Positions 52,207 to 60,700 of a DNA stretch of 64,000 bases are shown here, piece after piece. The notes under the pieces are model-generated. The model was not told the DNA's origin. It made no database searches and saw only the letters and a list, made by a program, of their open reading frames with translations. Source of the DNA: an uncultured Pedosphaera sp. (GTDB lineage Bacteria; Verrucomicrobiota; Verrucomicrobiia; Limisphaerales; Pedosphaeraceae); contig CAIXFN010000104.1 in assembly GCA_903918755.1 (NCBI GenBank), positions 21,186-85,185 of the forward strand. Reading direction: 5' to 3'. The position numbers and the translations under genes are program-made. Position 1 is the first letter of the stretch; each line of letters opens with the position of its first letter.

Positions 52207-53901
52207 TTAATCCTTTTTGAGCAAGCGCAGGGAGCGGACGAGAGCGTCCACCTCTTCCCGGGTGTTGTAAAAAGCGAGCGAGGGGCGGACGGTGGTTTCG
52301 AGCCCGAAATGACGCTGCGCGGGCTGGGCGCAATGGTGGCCGGCGCGGACGGCGATGCCCCGCTGATCCAACTGGCGGGCGATGCTTTCCGGCGAAATTC
52401 CGGGAATGACAAACGACAACACGCTGGCCTTGTCCGCCGCGGTACCAATGGGGCGAAGGCCCGGAATGCAGGCAAGGCCCCGGGTGGCGTATTCCAGCAA
52501 GGCATGCTCATAAGCCGCGATGGCGGGCAGGCCGATCTGGAAGAGATAGTCAATGGCAGCGCTCAGGCCGACGACCCCGGCGATATCCGGAGTGCCGGCC
52601 TCGAATTTTTCAGGGGCCTCCCGATAAACGGTGTTTTCAAAGCGGACGTCCTGGATCATGTGTCCCCCACCCTGCCACGGCGGCATGGCGGCGAGCAGCG
52701 GGGCCTTGGCGTACAAGGCTCCAATGCCAGTGGGACCAAAGACCTTGTGGCCGGAAAAGACAAAGAAGTCGGCATCCAGGGCGGTGACATTGAGCGGGAG
52801 ATGGGGCGCGGATTGCGCGCCGTCCACCAGGACAGGAATGCCACGGGCATGGGCCAGGGCAACGATCTGCGCGACCGGATTCACGGTTCCCAGGGAATTG
52901 GAAACATGGGCGACGGCAACAATCTTGGTGCGCGGTCCCAGCAACCGGACGTATTCCTCCAAAATCAGTTCACCGCGATCGTTGATGGGAATGACGCGCA
53001 ACGTGGCGCCGACCTGCGCGGCGAGCAATTGCCAGGGGACGATGTTGGCATGGTGTTCCAATTCGCTGACGATGATTTCGTCCCCCGCGCCCACGTTTTT
53101 CCGGCCGTAGCTTTGCGCGACGAGATTGATGGCCTCGGTGGTACCGCGCACAAACACAATTTCCCGGGCATCGGCGGCGCCCAGAAAGCGGCGGACTTTC
53201 TCCCGGCCCGCTTCGAACAGTTCGGTGGAGCGGACGGAGAGAGCATGGGCGGCACGGTGGATGTTCGAGTTGTCCCGGCGGTAGAACTGCGCGGTGGCAT
53301 CAATGACCGCCTGCGGCTTGTGGGTGGTGGCGGCATTGTCCAGCCAGATCAACGGATGGCCGTGGACCAGTTGGTGCAGGGCGGGAAAATCACGACGAAC
53401 ACCTGCGAGGTCGAAACGAGGTTGGGGAAGGCCATTGCCGGGAGGCGCGGCGGCGGAAGCAGGCGACGGGACGGCACGGGCGGCATCGCGCAGGAAGTAG
53501 TACTGCGGCGTGGGGGGATCTCCGGCAGAGGAAAGGCTCAGCAAGGGATTGGGATTGGCAGCGGGCCGTTCCGGGACGTGGCCCAAGGAAACCGGTCCGC
53601 CCGGGGAGCGCGGCTCGCCAAACGGATAGGAGTCGCCGGAATCGGGCGCGTGGCCGCCGACCGAGGGCGAAACCGGAGCGGGAGCGAGAAGGGGCGCGGC
53701 CGGCTGAGGATCCGGGTGAACCGGCGGCAGGGGGGAACGGGAATTGACCGCAGGCAAGCCGGGCAAGGACCGGTTGGCGCGGCTCACTCCGGAATACTCC
53801 TCGGCCAGCAGGCGGGCGATCAAGTCGGTAGGAAAGCCCGGGGCGCTGGGCGCCGCGGGTGCCGAATTGACCGCGGATTCATTATTTCCAGGCGTACTCA
53901 T
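52207..53901 (-). CDS. Cysteine desulfurase with disordered N-terminal extension (encapsulin cargo)
   Basis: 564 residues. Residues about 163-564 are a group II desulfurase (DNAATTHKP, RGTTEAINLVA, ELEHHAN, PLP lysine K386 in FSGHKVFGPTG, catalytic cysteine C524 in AGHHCAQP). Residues 1-160 are rich in Pro, Ala, Ser and Gly without predicted fold, but contain short hydrophobic islands (PTDLIARLLAEEYSG at 24-38, SYPFGEP at 91-97, YYFLRDAARA at 134-143). Known family 2A encapsulin cargo desulfurases carry such an extension, which directs packaging. The gene overlaps the encapsulin stop by 20 bp. Expected role: release of sulfur from cysteine within the shell. Confidence 0.93.
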   Translation of the reverse strand: MSTPGNNESAVNSAPAAPSAPGFPTDLIARLLAEEYSGVSRANRSLPGLPAVNSRSPLPPVHPDPQPAAPLLAPAPVSPSVGGHAPDSGDSYPFGEPRSPGGPVSLGHVPERPAANPNPLLSLSSAGDPPTPQYYFLRDAARAVPSPASAAAPPGNGLPQPRFDLAGVRRDFPALHQLVHGHPLIWLDNAATTHKPQAVIDATAQFYRRDNSNIHRAAHALSVRSTELFEAGREKVRRFLGAADAREIVFVRGTTEAINLVAQSYGRKNVGAGDEIIVSELEHHANIVPWQLLAAQVGATLRVIPINDRGELILEEYVRLLGPRTKIVAVAHVSNSLGTVNPVAQIVALAHARGIPVLVDGAQSAPHLPLNVTALDADFFVFSGHKVFGPTGIGALYAKAPLLAAMPPWQGGGHMIQDVRFENTVYREAPEKFEAGTPDIAGVVGLSAAIDYLFQIGLPAIAAYEHALLEYATRGLACIPGLRPIGTAADKASVLSFVIPGISPESIARQLDQRGIAVRAGHHCAQPAQRHFGLETTVRPSLAFYNTREEVDALVRSLRLLKKD

Positions 53902-54853
53902 GATAGTGATTCGTGACGACGTGATCCAGGCGGGCGATGGCGTCCCGGGTCAACACGCTGGCGGAGAAGTAGCGCGTGACCAGATGCGAGGCGATGGAGT
54001 GTTCGTTGGTGCCCATGTAGCGAACGGAGAGTCCGGGCTCCACTTCCCCGGTAACGCCGGTCTTCTGCAAACCCACCACGCCCTGCTCGGCTTCGCCGAC
54101 GCGCAGGAGCAAGATGCTGGAGGTATGCTTCCGGGCATCGATTTCGAGTTTGTTGGTAGGAATGAGCGGCACACCGCGCCAGGTAATGAAGGGAGTGCCA
54201 AAAAGATGCACCGTGGGCGGGGGCACTCCCCGGCGGGTGGCTTCCCGGCCAAACGCGGCAATCGCCCGGGGGTGAGCCAGGAAGAACGCGGGCTTCTTCC
54301 AAACCAGCGCGAGTAATTCATCCAGATCGTCCGGAGTGGGCGCGCCGCTGCGGGTGGTGATGGTCTGGGTCGGATCCACTTCACGGAGCAAGCCGAACCC
54401 GGCATGATTGATCAACTCCCATTCCTCGCGTTCCTTGACGGCTTCGACGGTCAGGCGGATTTGCTCCCGCAGTTGGTCGATCTTGTTGCTGTAGAGATCT
54501 GTAACCCGGGTATGGGTATGGAGCACGGTCTGGATCGTGCTCAGGTGATATTCCCGCGGGTCCACCTCGTAATCGACGAAGGTAGCGGGCAATTTCGGCT
54601 CGCCACCATTCACGGTGAGCAAATCGACTTTCACCTCACCAAATTCGTTGGCCGGGCTGCCCTGGGGGGCGCGGGCGATCCGATTGACTCGGTAAACGCC
54701 GCCATCGACATCGACCCAGGGTAGGAGTTTATTCAACCAGCGGGGGGTGATTTCCGTCATTTGCGGGACGGTGACCGTGGCAGTGGCCAGGTTGCGCGCG
54801 GCGGGGGCGCTGAGGCTCAGGTGAGGTTCGGCGGGGTTAACAGGTTGGCTCAT
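53882..54853 (-). CDS. Family 2A encapsulin shell protein (SrpI/MMPI-like)
   Basis: 323 residues. Hallmarks of the SrpI-type shell proteins: an N-terminal arm (SAPAARNLATATVTVPQM), TPRWLNKLLPWVDVDGGVYRVNR, PATFVDYEVDPREYHLSTIQ, the E-loop and P-domain region (LYSNKIDQLREQIRLTVEAVKE read in parts, NHAGFGLL), FLAHPRAIAAFGREATRRG and a C-terminal NHYHEYAWK. No cyclic-nucleotide-binding insert is present, placing it in 2A rather than 2B. HK97-fold subunits assemble into a ~25 nm icosahedral shell. The start codon overlaps the upstream rhodanese stop (ATGA). There are no phage genes around it. Confidence 0.93.
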   Translation of the reverse strand: MSQPVNPAEPHLSLSAPAARNLATATVTVPQMTEITPRWLNKLLPWVDVDGGVYRVNRIARAPQGSPANEFGEVKVDLLTVNGGEPKLPATFVDYEVDPREYHLSTIQTVLHTHTRVTDLYSNKIDQLREQIRLTVEAVKEREEWELINHAGFGLLREVDPTQTITTRSGAPTPDDLDELLALVWKKPAFFLAHPRAIAAFGREATRRGVPPPTVHLFGTPFITWRGVPLIPTNKLEIDARKHTSSILLLRVGEAEQGVVGLQKTGVTGEVEPGLSVRYMGTNEHSIASHLVTRYFSASVLTRDAIARLDHVVTNHYHEYAWK

Positions 54854-55305
54854 GGTAGTTTGGTCAGGGTGTATTCGTGTTGTAGCGAGTAATCAGTGGG
54901 AGGGAAATTGAGGGGTAAAGGCGGCGCGACGTCGTCGTGCACAACGGGCCAACCGGCGGAGCGCCAGGCTTCGAAGCCGCCGGCCACGATGACCACGTTG
55001 TTGTAGCCCATCTTTTGCAAGTTATCGGCCACCAAGGCGGAGCGGCGGCCACGGCCGCAATAAAGGACGATGGGAGTGTCCAAGGCGGGAGCATGTTCGG
55101 AGATTTCGAACTCGATAATGCCCCGGCTCAGGTGGATTGCCCCCGGGGCGTGGCCAGCCTGCCACTCCCCGGCTTCGCGCACGTCGATGAGACGGGCACC
55201 GGGCTGCGCCAGGGCGTCCGAAACTTCGGCCAACGGAATCTCCCAGGTGCGGGTACGGGCGTCGGCGGCGAGTTTGAGGAAGGTTTCGACGTGATTGGTT
55301 GACAT
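54850..55305 (-). CDS. Rhodanese-like sulfurtransferase
   Basis: 151 residues from the ATG at 55305. An in-frame TTG at 55323 overlapping the cysK stop (TTGA) would add six residues and is a real alternative. One rhodanese domain: ARLIDVREAGEWQAGHAPGAIHLSRG and the active-site loop LYCGRGRRSA with intact cysteine, then GGFEAWRSAGWPV. An N-terminal ~30 residues and a C-terminal PTDYSLQHEYTLTKLP tail are extra. It lies between cysteine synthase and the encapsulin; it could accept sulfane sulfur delivered from the compartment. Confidence 0.9.
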   Translation of the reverse strand: MSTNHVETFLKLAADARTRTWEIPLAEVSDALAQPGARLIDVREAGEWQAGHAPGAIHLSRGIIEFEISEHAPALDTPIVLYCGRGRRSALVADNLQKMGYNNVVIVAGGFEAWRSAGWPVVHDDVAPPLPLNFPPTDYSLQHEYTLTKLP

Positions 55306-55319
55306 AAGGGGCGACTGGG

Positions 55320-56318
55320 TCAAATGAGCGATTCGGCCGGGGCGGCTGCGAGGCCGACAAAATCGAGGGAATCACTTTCAATATTGATGTCCGCAAACAG
55401 CCAGGAGGAGAGGTAACGCTCGCTGGCGGAGGGCACGATGGCGACGATCTGTTTGCCCTGGTTCTCCGGCCGGCGGGCCACTTGCAACGCCGCCCAAATG
55501 ATCGCTCCGCTGGAAATCCCGACGGGAATGCCGTCCAGTTTATTGACCTCCTGCGAGATGGGGCCGGAGTCTTCTTCCCGCACGCCGATCACTTCATCGA
55601 CGATCTGCCGGTTCAAATTATCGGGCAGAAACCCCGCGCCGATGCCCTGCAGTTTATGCGGACTGGGCGCACCACCGGCGATGACGGGGGAGCGGGCGGG
55701 CTCGACCGCGATGGCCTGAAAGGAGGGTTTGCGGGCTTTGATGACTTCGGCAACGCCGGTGATCGTGCCCCCGGTGCCCACCCCGGCCGCCAGGAAATCC
55801 ACGCGTCCGTCGGTATCGCGCCAGATTTCCTCGGCGGTCGTGCGCCGATGAATCGCCGGGTTGGAGGGGTTGGAGAATTGCTGGAGGATGACGCTGTTGG
55901 GGATTTGCTGCCGCAATTCCTCGGCCCGGGCGATGGCGCCTTTCATCCCCTTGGCCCCTTCGGTGAGAATAAGTTTGGCGCCGAGGATTTTCAGCAGTTT
56001 ACGCCGTTCGGTGCTCATGGTCTCCGGCATGGTCAGGATGAGCCGCAAGCCCCGCGCGGCGGCGACGAAGGCCAGGGCAATCCCGGTATTGCCGCTGGTG
56101 GGTTCGATGAGCACGGTGTCGCGGGTGATCGCGCCGGACTGCAGTGCGTCATCGATCATGGCAACGCCAATGCGGTCTTTGACGCTCGAAAGGGGGTTGA
56201 AGAATTCGAGCTTTAGCAACACCTCAGCCAACGCACCGTGGCGCCGGGCGGTACGGTTGAGACGCACGAGAGGGGTGTTGCCGATCGTTTCAGTGATATC
56301 GTTGTAGATGCGGGACAT
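55320..56318 (-). CDS. cysK: O-acetylserine sulfhydrylase (cysteine synthase)
   Basis: 332 residues. PLP lysine in [13 protein letters not shown], substrate loop [22 protein letters not shown] and [13 protein letters not shown] are family hallmarks. It makes cysteine from O-acetylserine and sulfide. First gene of the encapsulin operon, with the palindromic operators upstream. Together with the SAT at the other end it would supply the desulfurase substrate. Whether it binds the SAT in a cysteine synthase complex cannot be told from sequence. Confidence 0.93.
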   Translation of the reverse strand: MSRIYNDITETIGNTPLVRLNRTARRHGALAEVLLKLEFFNPLSSVKDRIGVAMIDDALQSGAITRDTVLIEPTSGNTGIALAFVAAARGLRLILTMPETMSTERRKLLKILGAKLILTEGAKGMKGAIARAEELRQQIPNSVILQQFSNPSNPAIHRRTTAEEIWRDTDGRVDFLAAGVGTGGTITGVAEVIKARKPSFQAIAVEPARSPVIAGGAPSPHKLQGIGAGFLPDNLNRQIVDEVIGVREEDSGPISQEVNKLDGIPVGISSGAIIWAALQVARRPENQGKQIVAIVPSASERYLSSWLFADINIESDSLDFVGLAAAPAESLI

Positions 56319-56434
56319 GTTCAGGAATGGTTTAAGGATGCTGGCGGGGAAAGGTGTGGACGGGCGTGTGGCAAAAGAGGGGGAGAGCGGCGGGGCGAGG
56401 AAGATCCCCGGGGTAACCCTTGGGCAATCTATAG

Positions 56435-56451
56435 ACGACTTTGTCGGTCGT
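56435..56451. promoter_or_regulatory. Palindromic operator ACGAC-N7-GTCGT (cysK proximal copy)
   Basis: ACGAC-TTTGTCG-GTCGT. It lies 117 bp upstream of the cysK start codon and 100 bp downstream of the distal copy. Perfect 5-bp arms. Confidence 0.55.
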
Positions 56452-56551
56452 TATTGAGGGCAAATAAAAAGCGAGAGGCCCGGTGCGTAAACTGCGGAGC
56501 GTTGGATTTGCGATAAATCCCAGGGTTTGCGTTTTAGTAATCTTCTTATTT

Positions 56552-56568
56552 ACGATTGATATAGTCGT
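56552..56568. promoter_or_regulatory. Palindromic operator ACGAC-N7-GTCGT (cysK distal copy)
   Basis: On the plus strand ACGAT-TGATATA-GTCGT, one mismatch from the palindrome. On the minus strand it directly follows the candidate -10 of the operon promoter, as at 41159-41175. Confidence 0.55.
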
Positions 56569-56597
56569 TATTTGACGCATTTTTGGAATTAGGTCAA
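56569..56597 (-). promoter_or_regulatory. Candidate promoter of the cysK-encapsulin operon
   Basis: On the minus strand TTGACC (56597-56592) is followed after 17 bp by CAAATA (56574-56569), a weak -10, and then by the distal operator. The distance from the -35 box to ACGAC is 23 bp, against 22 bp at the 41.1-kb promoter. Confidence 0.45.
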
Positions 56598-56735
56598 CGA
56601 TTATTTTACGGTTTTTGCATTATTTTAGACGAGTGAAAGGATCGTGGTTTGGGGGGATGGAGCGGTATGGGGAGGGCGATGAGGGGAGTAAGCGGGGAAG
56701 TGGACGGTGGGACCGGCGGGGGGAAGGAAGGGTTG

Positions 56736-56917
56736 GTTCGCGCTTTCAGCGCTTTGGGTAATTTATCGGGACGGGACCCTGGGGCGGCGCGAGGGACGCT
56801 TTGCCCCAGGCTGATTTGAGGCGCGCCTTTGGCGCTGGGGGATTGGGCGCGGTTGGCGAGGCGGGGGCGGGGGGGGTGACGGATGCGCCAACCGCCTAAA
56901 GGCGGGACTCCAAGCCT
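56736..56917 (-). repeat. REP-like composite element, copy E
   Basis: GCGCTTTCAGCGC hairpin, CCTGGGGC/GCCCCAGG arms, GGCGCGCCTTTGGCGC ending about 56840, and a diverged end block with CCGCCTAAAGGCGG (56882-56917). It lies upstream of the encapsulin operon promoter, so that copies D and E bracket the operon. Confidence 0.6.
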
Positions 56918-57518
56918 AAACCGGGCAGACGGGTAGCTTGGATTGGAGTTCACGGAGGATGGGGACGAGGGCGGGGGCGTCGGTGATGGCGGGGAGCGAA
57001 GAGGGATGGGGGGTGACGGGCAGGTCCAGGTGCTCCAGGCCGTGGTCAAAACCGCCGCGGGCGCCCAAACGGCGAAACCAGGCGATCGCAGCGTGGTTTT
57101 CCGGCAAGATGGCGGCACGCAAGGTCTGGATACCCCGGGCGCGGGCCATCAGCCAAAGGATTCCGGCGAGGTAGGTCCCCACCCCGCGTCCCTGCCAGGG
57201 ATCAATGACGGTGAAGGCTGCCTCGGCGATTTCGGGTGCTTCCGGGCACCGGATGAAACGGCCGATCCCCAGTCCAGGATGTTCCGGCGAGGTGGCGTCC
57301 AAGGCGATCCAAGCCACATGGTTTTGCTGGTCGATTTCAGTGAAATACTGCAACTGCTCCGGGGTCAACGCAGTGGTGGGGCCAAAGAACCGGGAGTAGC
57401 GGGAGGAGGGGGACATTTGGCGCATGCCTTGGGCGATGCGGTCCTTGTCGTCGGCAATCACGGGACGGAGCAGAGCCGGGTGGCCGTTTTTCAGGGTGAT
57501 GGTGATGGCGGGGTTCAT
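56916..57518 (-). CDS. GNAT-family N-acetyltransferase
   Basis: 200 residues. The fold is read from LRPVIADDKDRIAQGMRQMS, VAWIALDA, AEAAFTVIDPWQGRGVGTYL (with the Q/R-x-x-G-x-G/A acetyl-CoA motif GRGVGT) and ILPENHAAIAWFRRLGA. It resembles the GNAT domain found in Pat-type protein acetyltransferases, but the substrate is unknown. A Pro-rich stretch follows the domain. Confidence 0.85.
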   Translation of the reverse strand: MNPAITITLKNGHPALLRPVIADDKDRIAQGMRQMSPSSRYSRFFGPTTALTPEQLQYFTEIDQQNHVAWIALDATSPEHPGLGIGRFIRCPEAPEIAEAAFTVIDPWQGRGVGTYLAGILWLMARARGIQTLRAAILPENHAAIAWFRRLGARGGFDHGLEHLDLPVTPHPSSLPAITDAPALVPILRELQSKLPVCPV

Positions 57519-57760
57519 CCGTTCATGCTTCCGGTTGGGCGGTAGTCAGGTGATGGCCAATGGTTGACCGGTCGGCACAGAGGCACGGGCGTGGCGTGCT
57601 TTTCTGGCGAGACAAGAATAGCGCAAACTGAACGATTTGGCGAGGGAGGATCAATGTGCAAAGACAACGGATCCTGGGCAGCTCCGATGAAATTTGAAAC
57701 TGAATACCCATTTACAAGCGGGCGTCCATCCCGGATGATATCAGGGTTCACGAAATTGAT

Positions 57761-60700
57761 ATGAATGCACGGATCGCCAGGCAAACTTTGCGGACTTCAC
57801 GGCGGGCTTTCACGACCCTGTTGTTGGCGGGCGGTTGCGTCGCCTTCAGCGGACCGCTCAGAACAGAGGCGGCGGTGGATTTCAACCGGGAGATCCGCCC
57901 CATTTTCTCGGAAACCTGCTTCAAATGCCACGGTCCGGATCAGACCAAGCGCAAAGCCAAACTGCGCCTGGACGTGAAGGAAAGCGCGTTCGCGGAACGG
58001 GATGGGCATGCGGCGATTGTGCCGGGAGACCTGGGGAAGAGCGAGGCCTGGCGGCGGTTGAACACCACGAACCAGGATGATTTGATGCCGCCAGCGGACA
58101 GCGGCATCAAGCTCACGGAAGCGCAAATCCGGCTGCTGGGCGATTGGATCAAACAGGGCGCGAAATATGAGCAGCATTGGTCGCTGGTGCCCCCCACCCG
58201 GCCGGCCACGCCGGCGGTGACGCAAACCAATTGGGTGCGCAACGGAATTGATGCGTTTGTCCTGGCGCGGCTGGAGCAGGAGAAATTGACGCCTTCCACC
58301 GAAGCGGACCGGGTCACCCTAGTGCGACGCTTGACCCTGGATTTGACCGGTCTCCCCCCCACCCCGGCCGAGGTTGATGCATTCGTGTATGACAATTCGC
58401 CGGGAGCCTACGAGAAGCTGGTCGACCGGTTGCTAGCTTCGCCGCATTACGGAGAACGAATGGCTGTGGACTGGCTGGATGCGGCGCGGTTTGCGGATAC
58501 GCATGGTTATCATATCGATTCCGGACGCGACATGACGCGGTGGCGGGAATGGGTGATTGAGGCGTTCAATCGCGATCTGCCATTTGACCAGTTTACCATT
58601 GACCAATTGGCGGGGGATTTGCGGCCGAACGCGACGCTGGACCAAAAGATCGCGAGCGGGTTCAACCGGAATCACATGATCAATTTCGAGGGCGGGGCGA
58701 TTCCAGAGGAATATCATACGGCCTATTTGATCGACCGCGTCAACACGACGGCGACGGTGTGGCTGGGTTTGACGGTGGCGTGCGCGCAATGCCATGACCA
58801 CAAGTACGATCCGATCAGCCAGAAGGATTATTACCGGCTGTTCGCGTATTTCAACAATGTGCCGGAAAACGGCCTGGACGGCTCCCGCGGCAATGCCGAA
58901 CCGGTGCTGCCGGCGCCGAACGCGGCGCAGGCGGCGAAACTGGCCAAGCTGGAGAGCGAAATCGCCAGCGCGGAGGCGTCGGCAAAAACCGTGGAAGCGA
59001 GACTGGACGCGGCGCAAACCGCGTGGGAAACGGGCGCCAAACCGGAAGACGCCAAGGAACCGGCGGGGTTGATGGCGCGATTTGCCCTGGACGGTTCGCT
59101 CGATGGACGGGACGCCCAAGGCGGCGTCATCCCGGCGAGCCTGCAAAATGGGAAAGCGGCAACCTATACGCCCGCGCCGGCGGGTCAGGGCCTGACGCTG
59201 GAGGGCAATGACGAAGCGTTTGTGAGCGCGCCCTCGCCGGTGGATTTTGATCGGACCAATTCGTTTTCCTATGGCGGCTGGGTGCGGCAAGCGAGCGAGG
59301 GCCAGGGAACGATTCTGTCGCGTATGGAGGGAACCACCGAACTGCGCGGGTTTGATCTATTTCTGGCGGACGGCAAACTGATGGTTCACCTGATCCATGC
59401 CTGGCCGGGGAACGCGTTGCGGATCGCCACGAAGGCGAAACTGCCCAAGGACGCGTGGACGCATGTGTTCGCGACCTATGATGGCTCCGGGAAAGCGGCG
59501 GGAGTGCGGCTGTATATTAATGGCAAACGCGCCCCGACGGACACGCTGGACGACTCGCTCACGGAGAGCATCCGCGGGACGGCGACGTTCAAGCTGGGCA
59601 AACGTTCGGCGTCGCAGCCGCTGAAGGGATCGCTGGCGGATATCCGGTTGTATGACCGCGCCTTATCTCCAGCGGAAGTGGCCACGCTCGAAGAGGCGCC
59701 GAATCTCGCGATCGCGAAAATCGCGCCGGCGCAGCGCACAGCGGAGCAGCAGGAATCGTTGCGCAAGTTCTTCCGCGCGCATTACGCACCGGAATGGACG
59801 AAGGCCAACCAGGCGGTGGAAACTGCCCGGAAGAGTCGGGATGAGTTTAAAAAGACCATTCCCTCGACAATGGTCATGGCCGAGATGGCCACCCCGCGGG
59901 ATTCGTTTGTGCTGACCCGCGGCCAGTATGACAAACAAGGCGAGAAGGTCACCGCCGGACTGCCCGAGAGCCTCCCTCCCCTCCCCGCCGGCGCGCCGAA
60001 CACCCGGCTGGGCCTGGCGGAATGGCTGGTGTCCCCCAACCACCCGCTCACCGCGCGGGTGACGGTGAATCGCTATTGGCAGATGTATTTCGGGACCGGC
60101 ATCGTGAAGACGGCCGAGGATTTTGGCTCGCAGGGGGAATGGCCGAGTCATCCCGAATTGTTGGACTGGCTGGCGACGGAATTTATGGGCAGCGGCTGGG
60201 ATGTGAAGAAACTCCAAAAGATGATCGTGATGAGCGCGACGTACCGGCAATCCTCGGTGACGACGCCGGAGTTGACCGCGAAGGATCCGGAAAACCGGCT
60301 GCTGGCGCACGGTCCACGGATGCGGTTGCAGGCGGAATTCATCCGCGACCAGGCGCTGGCGGTGAGCGGTCTGTTAAGCGATGAAATCGGCGGGCACAGT
60401 GTGTCGCCGTATCAACCGGCGGGATTGTGGGAGGAACTGGCATCGCGCGAGGACGGGAAGAACTGGACGGCGCAAACCTACACGCAGAGCCACGGCCAGG
60501 ACCTGTATCGCCGGACGATGTATACCTTTTGGAAACGCACGTCGCCGCCCCCTACCCTTTCGACCTTTGACGCTCCCGACCGGGAGACTTGCACGGTCCG
60601 CCGGCCGCGGACGAATACGCCCCTGCAGGCGCTGGTGCTGCTGAATGATCCAACCTACATCGAAGCGGCGCGCCGGCTGGCCGAGCGCCTGATGCAGGAA

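Larger units (their letters stand above)
56319..56915. other. Promoter region of the encapsulin operon plus REP-like element
   Basis: About 600 bp. The part 56420-56640 is AT-rich and carries a promoter and two operators; the long leader (56319-56430) is C-rich on the minus strand. The far part (56736-56917) is REP-like copy E, whose end block overlaps the last codon and stop of the GNAT gene. No gene is seen. Confidence 0.6.

Noticed and set aside
52126..53916. Plus-strand 596-codon frame over the cargo desulfurase
   Set aside because: Antisense to a gene with intact desulfurase active sites; no motif of its own.
53882..54853. Prophage capsid gene
   Set aside because: No other phage genes are near; the context is wholly sulfur metabolism and the sequence blocks fit SrpI-type encapsulins.
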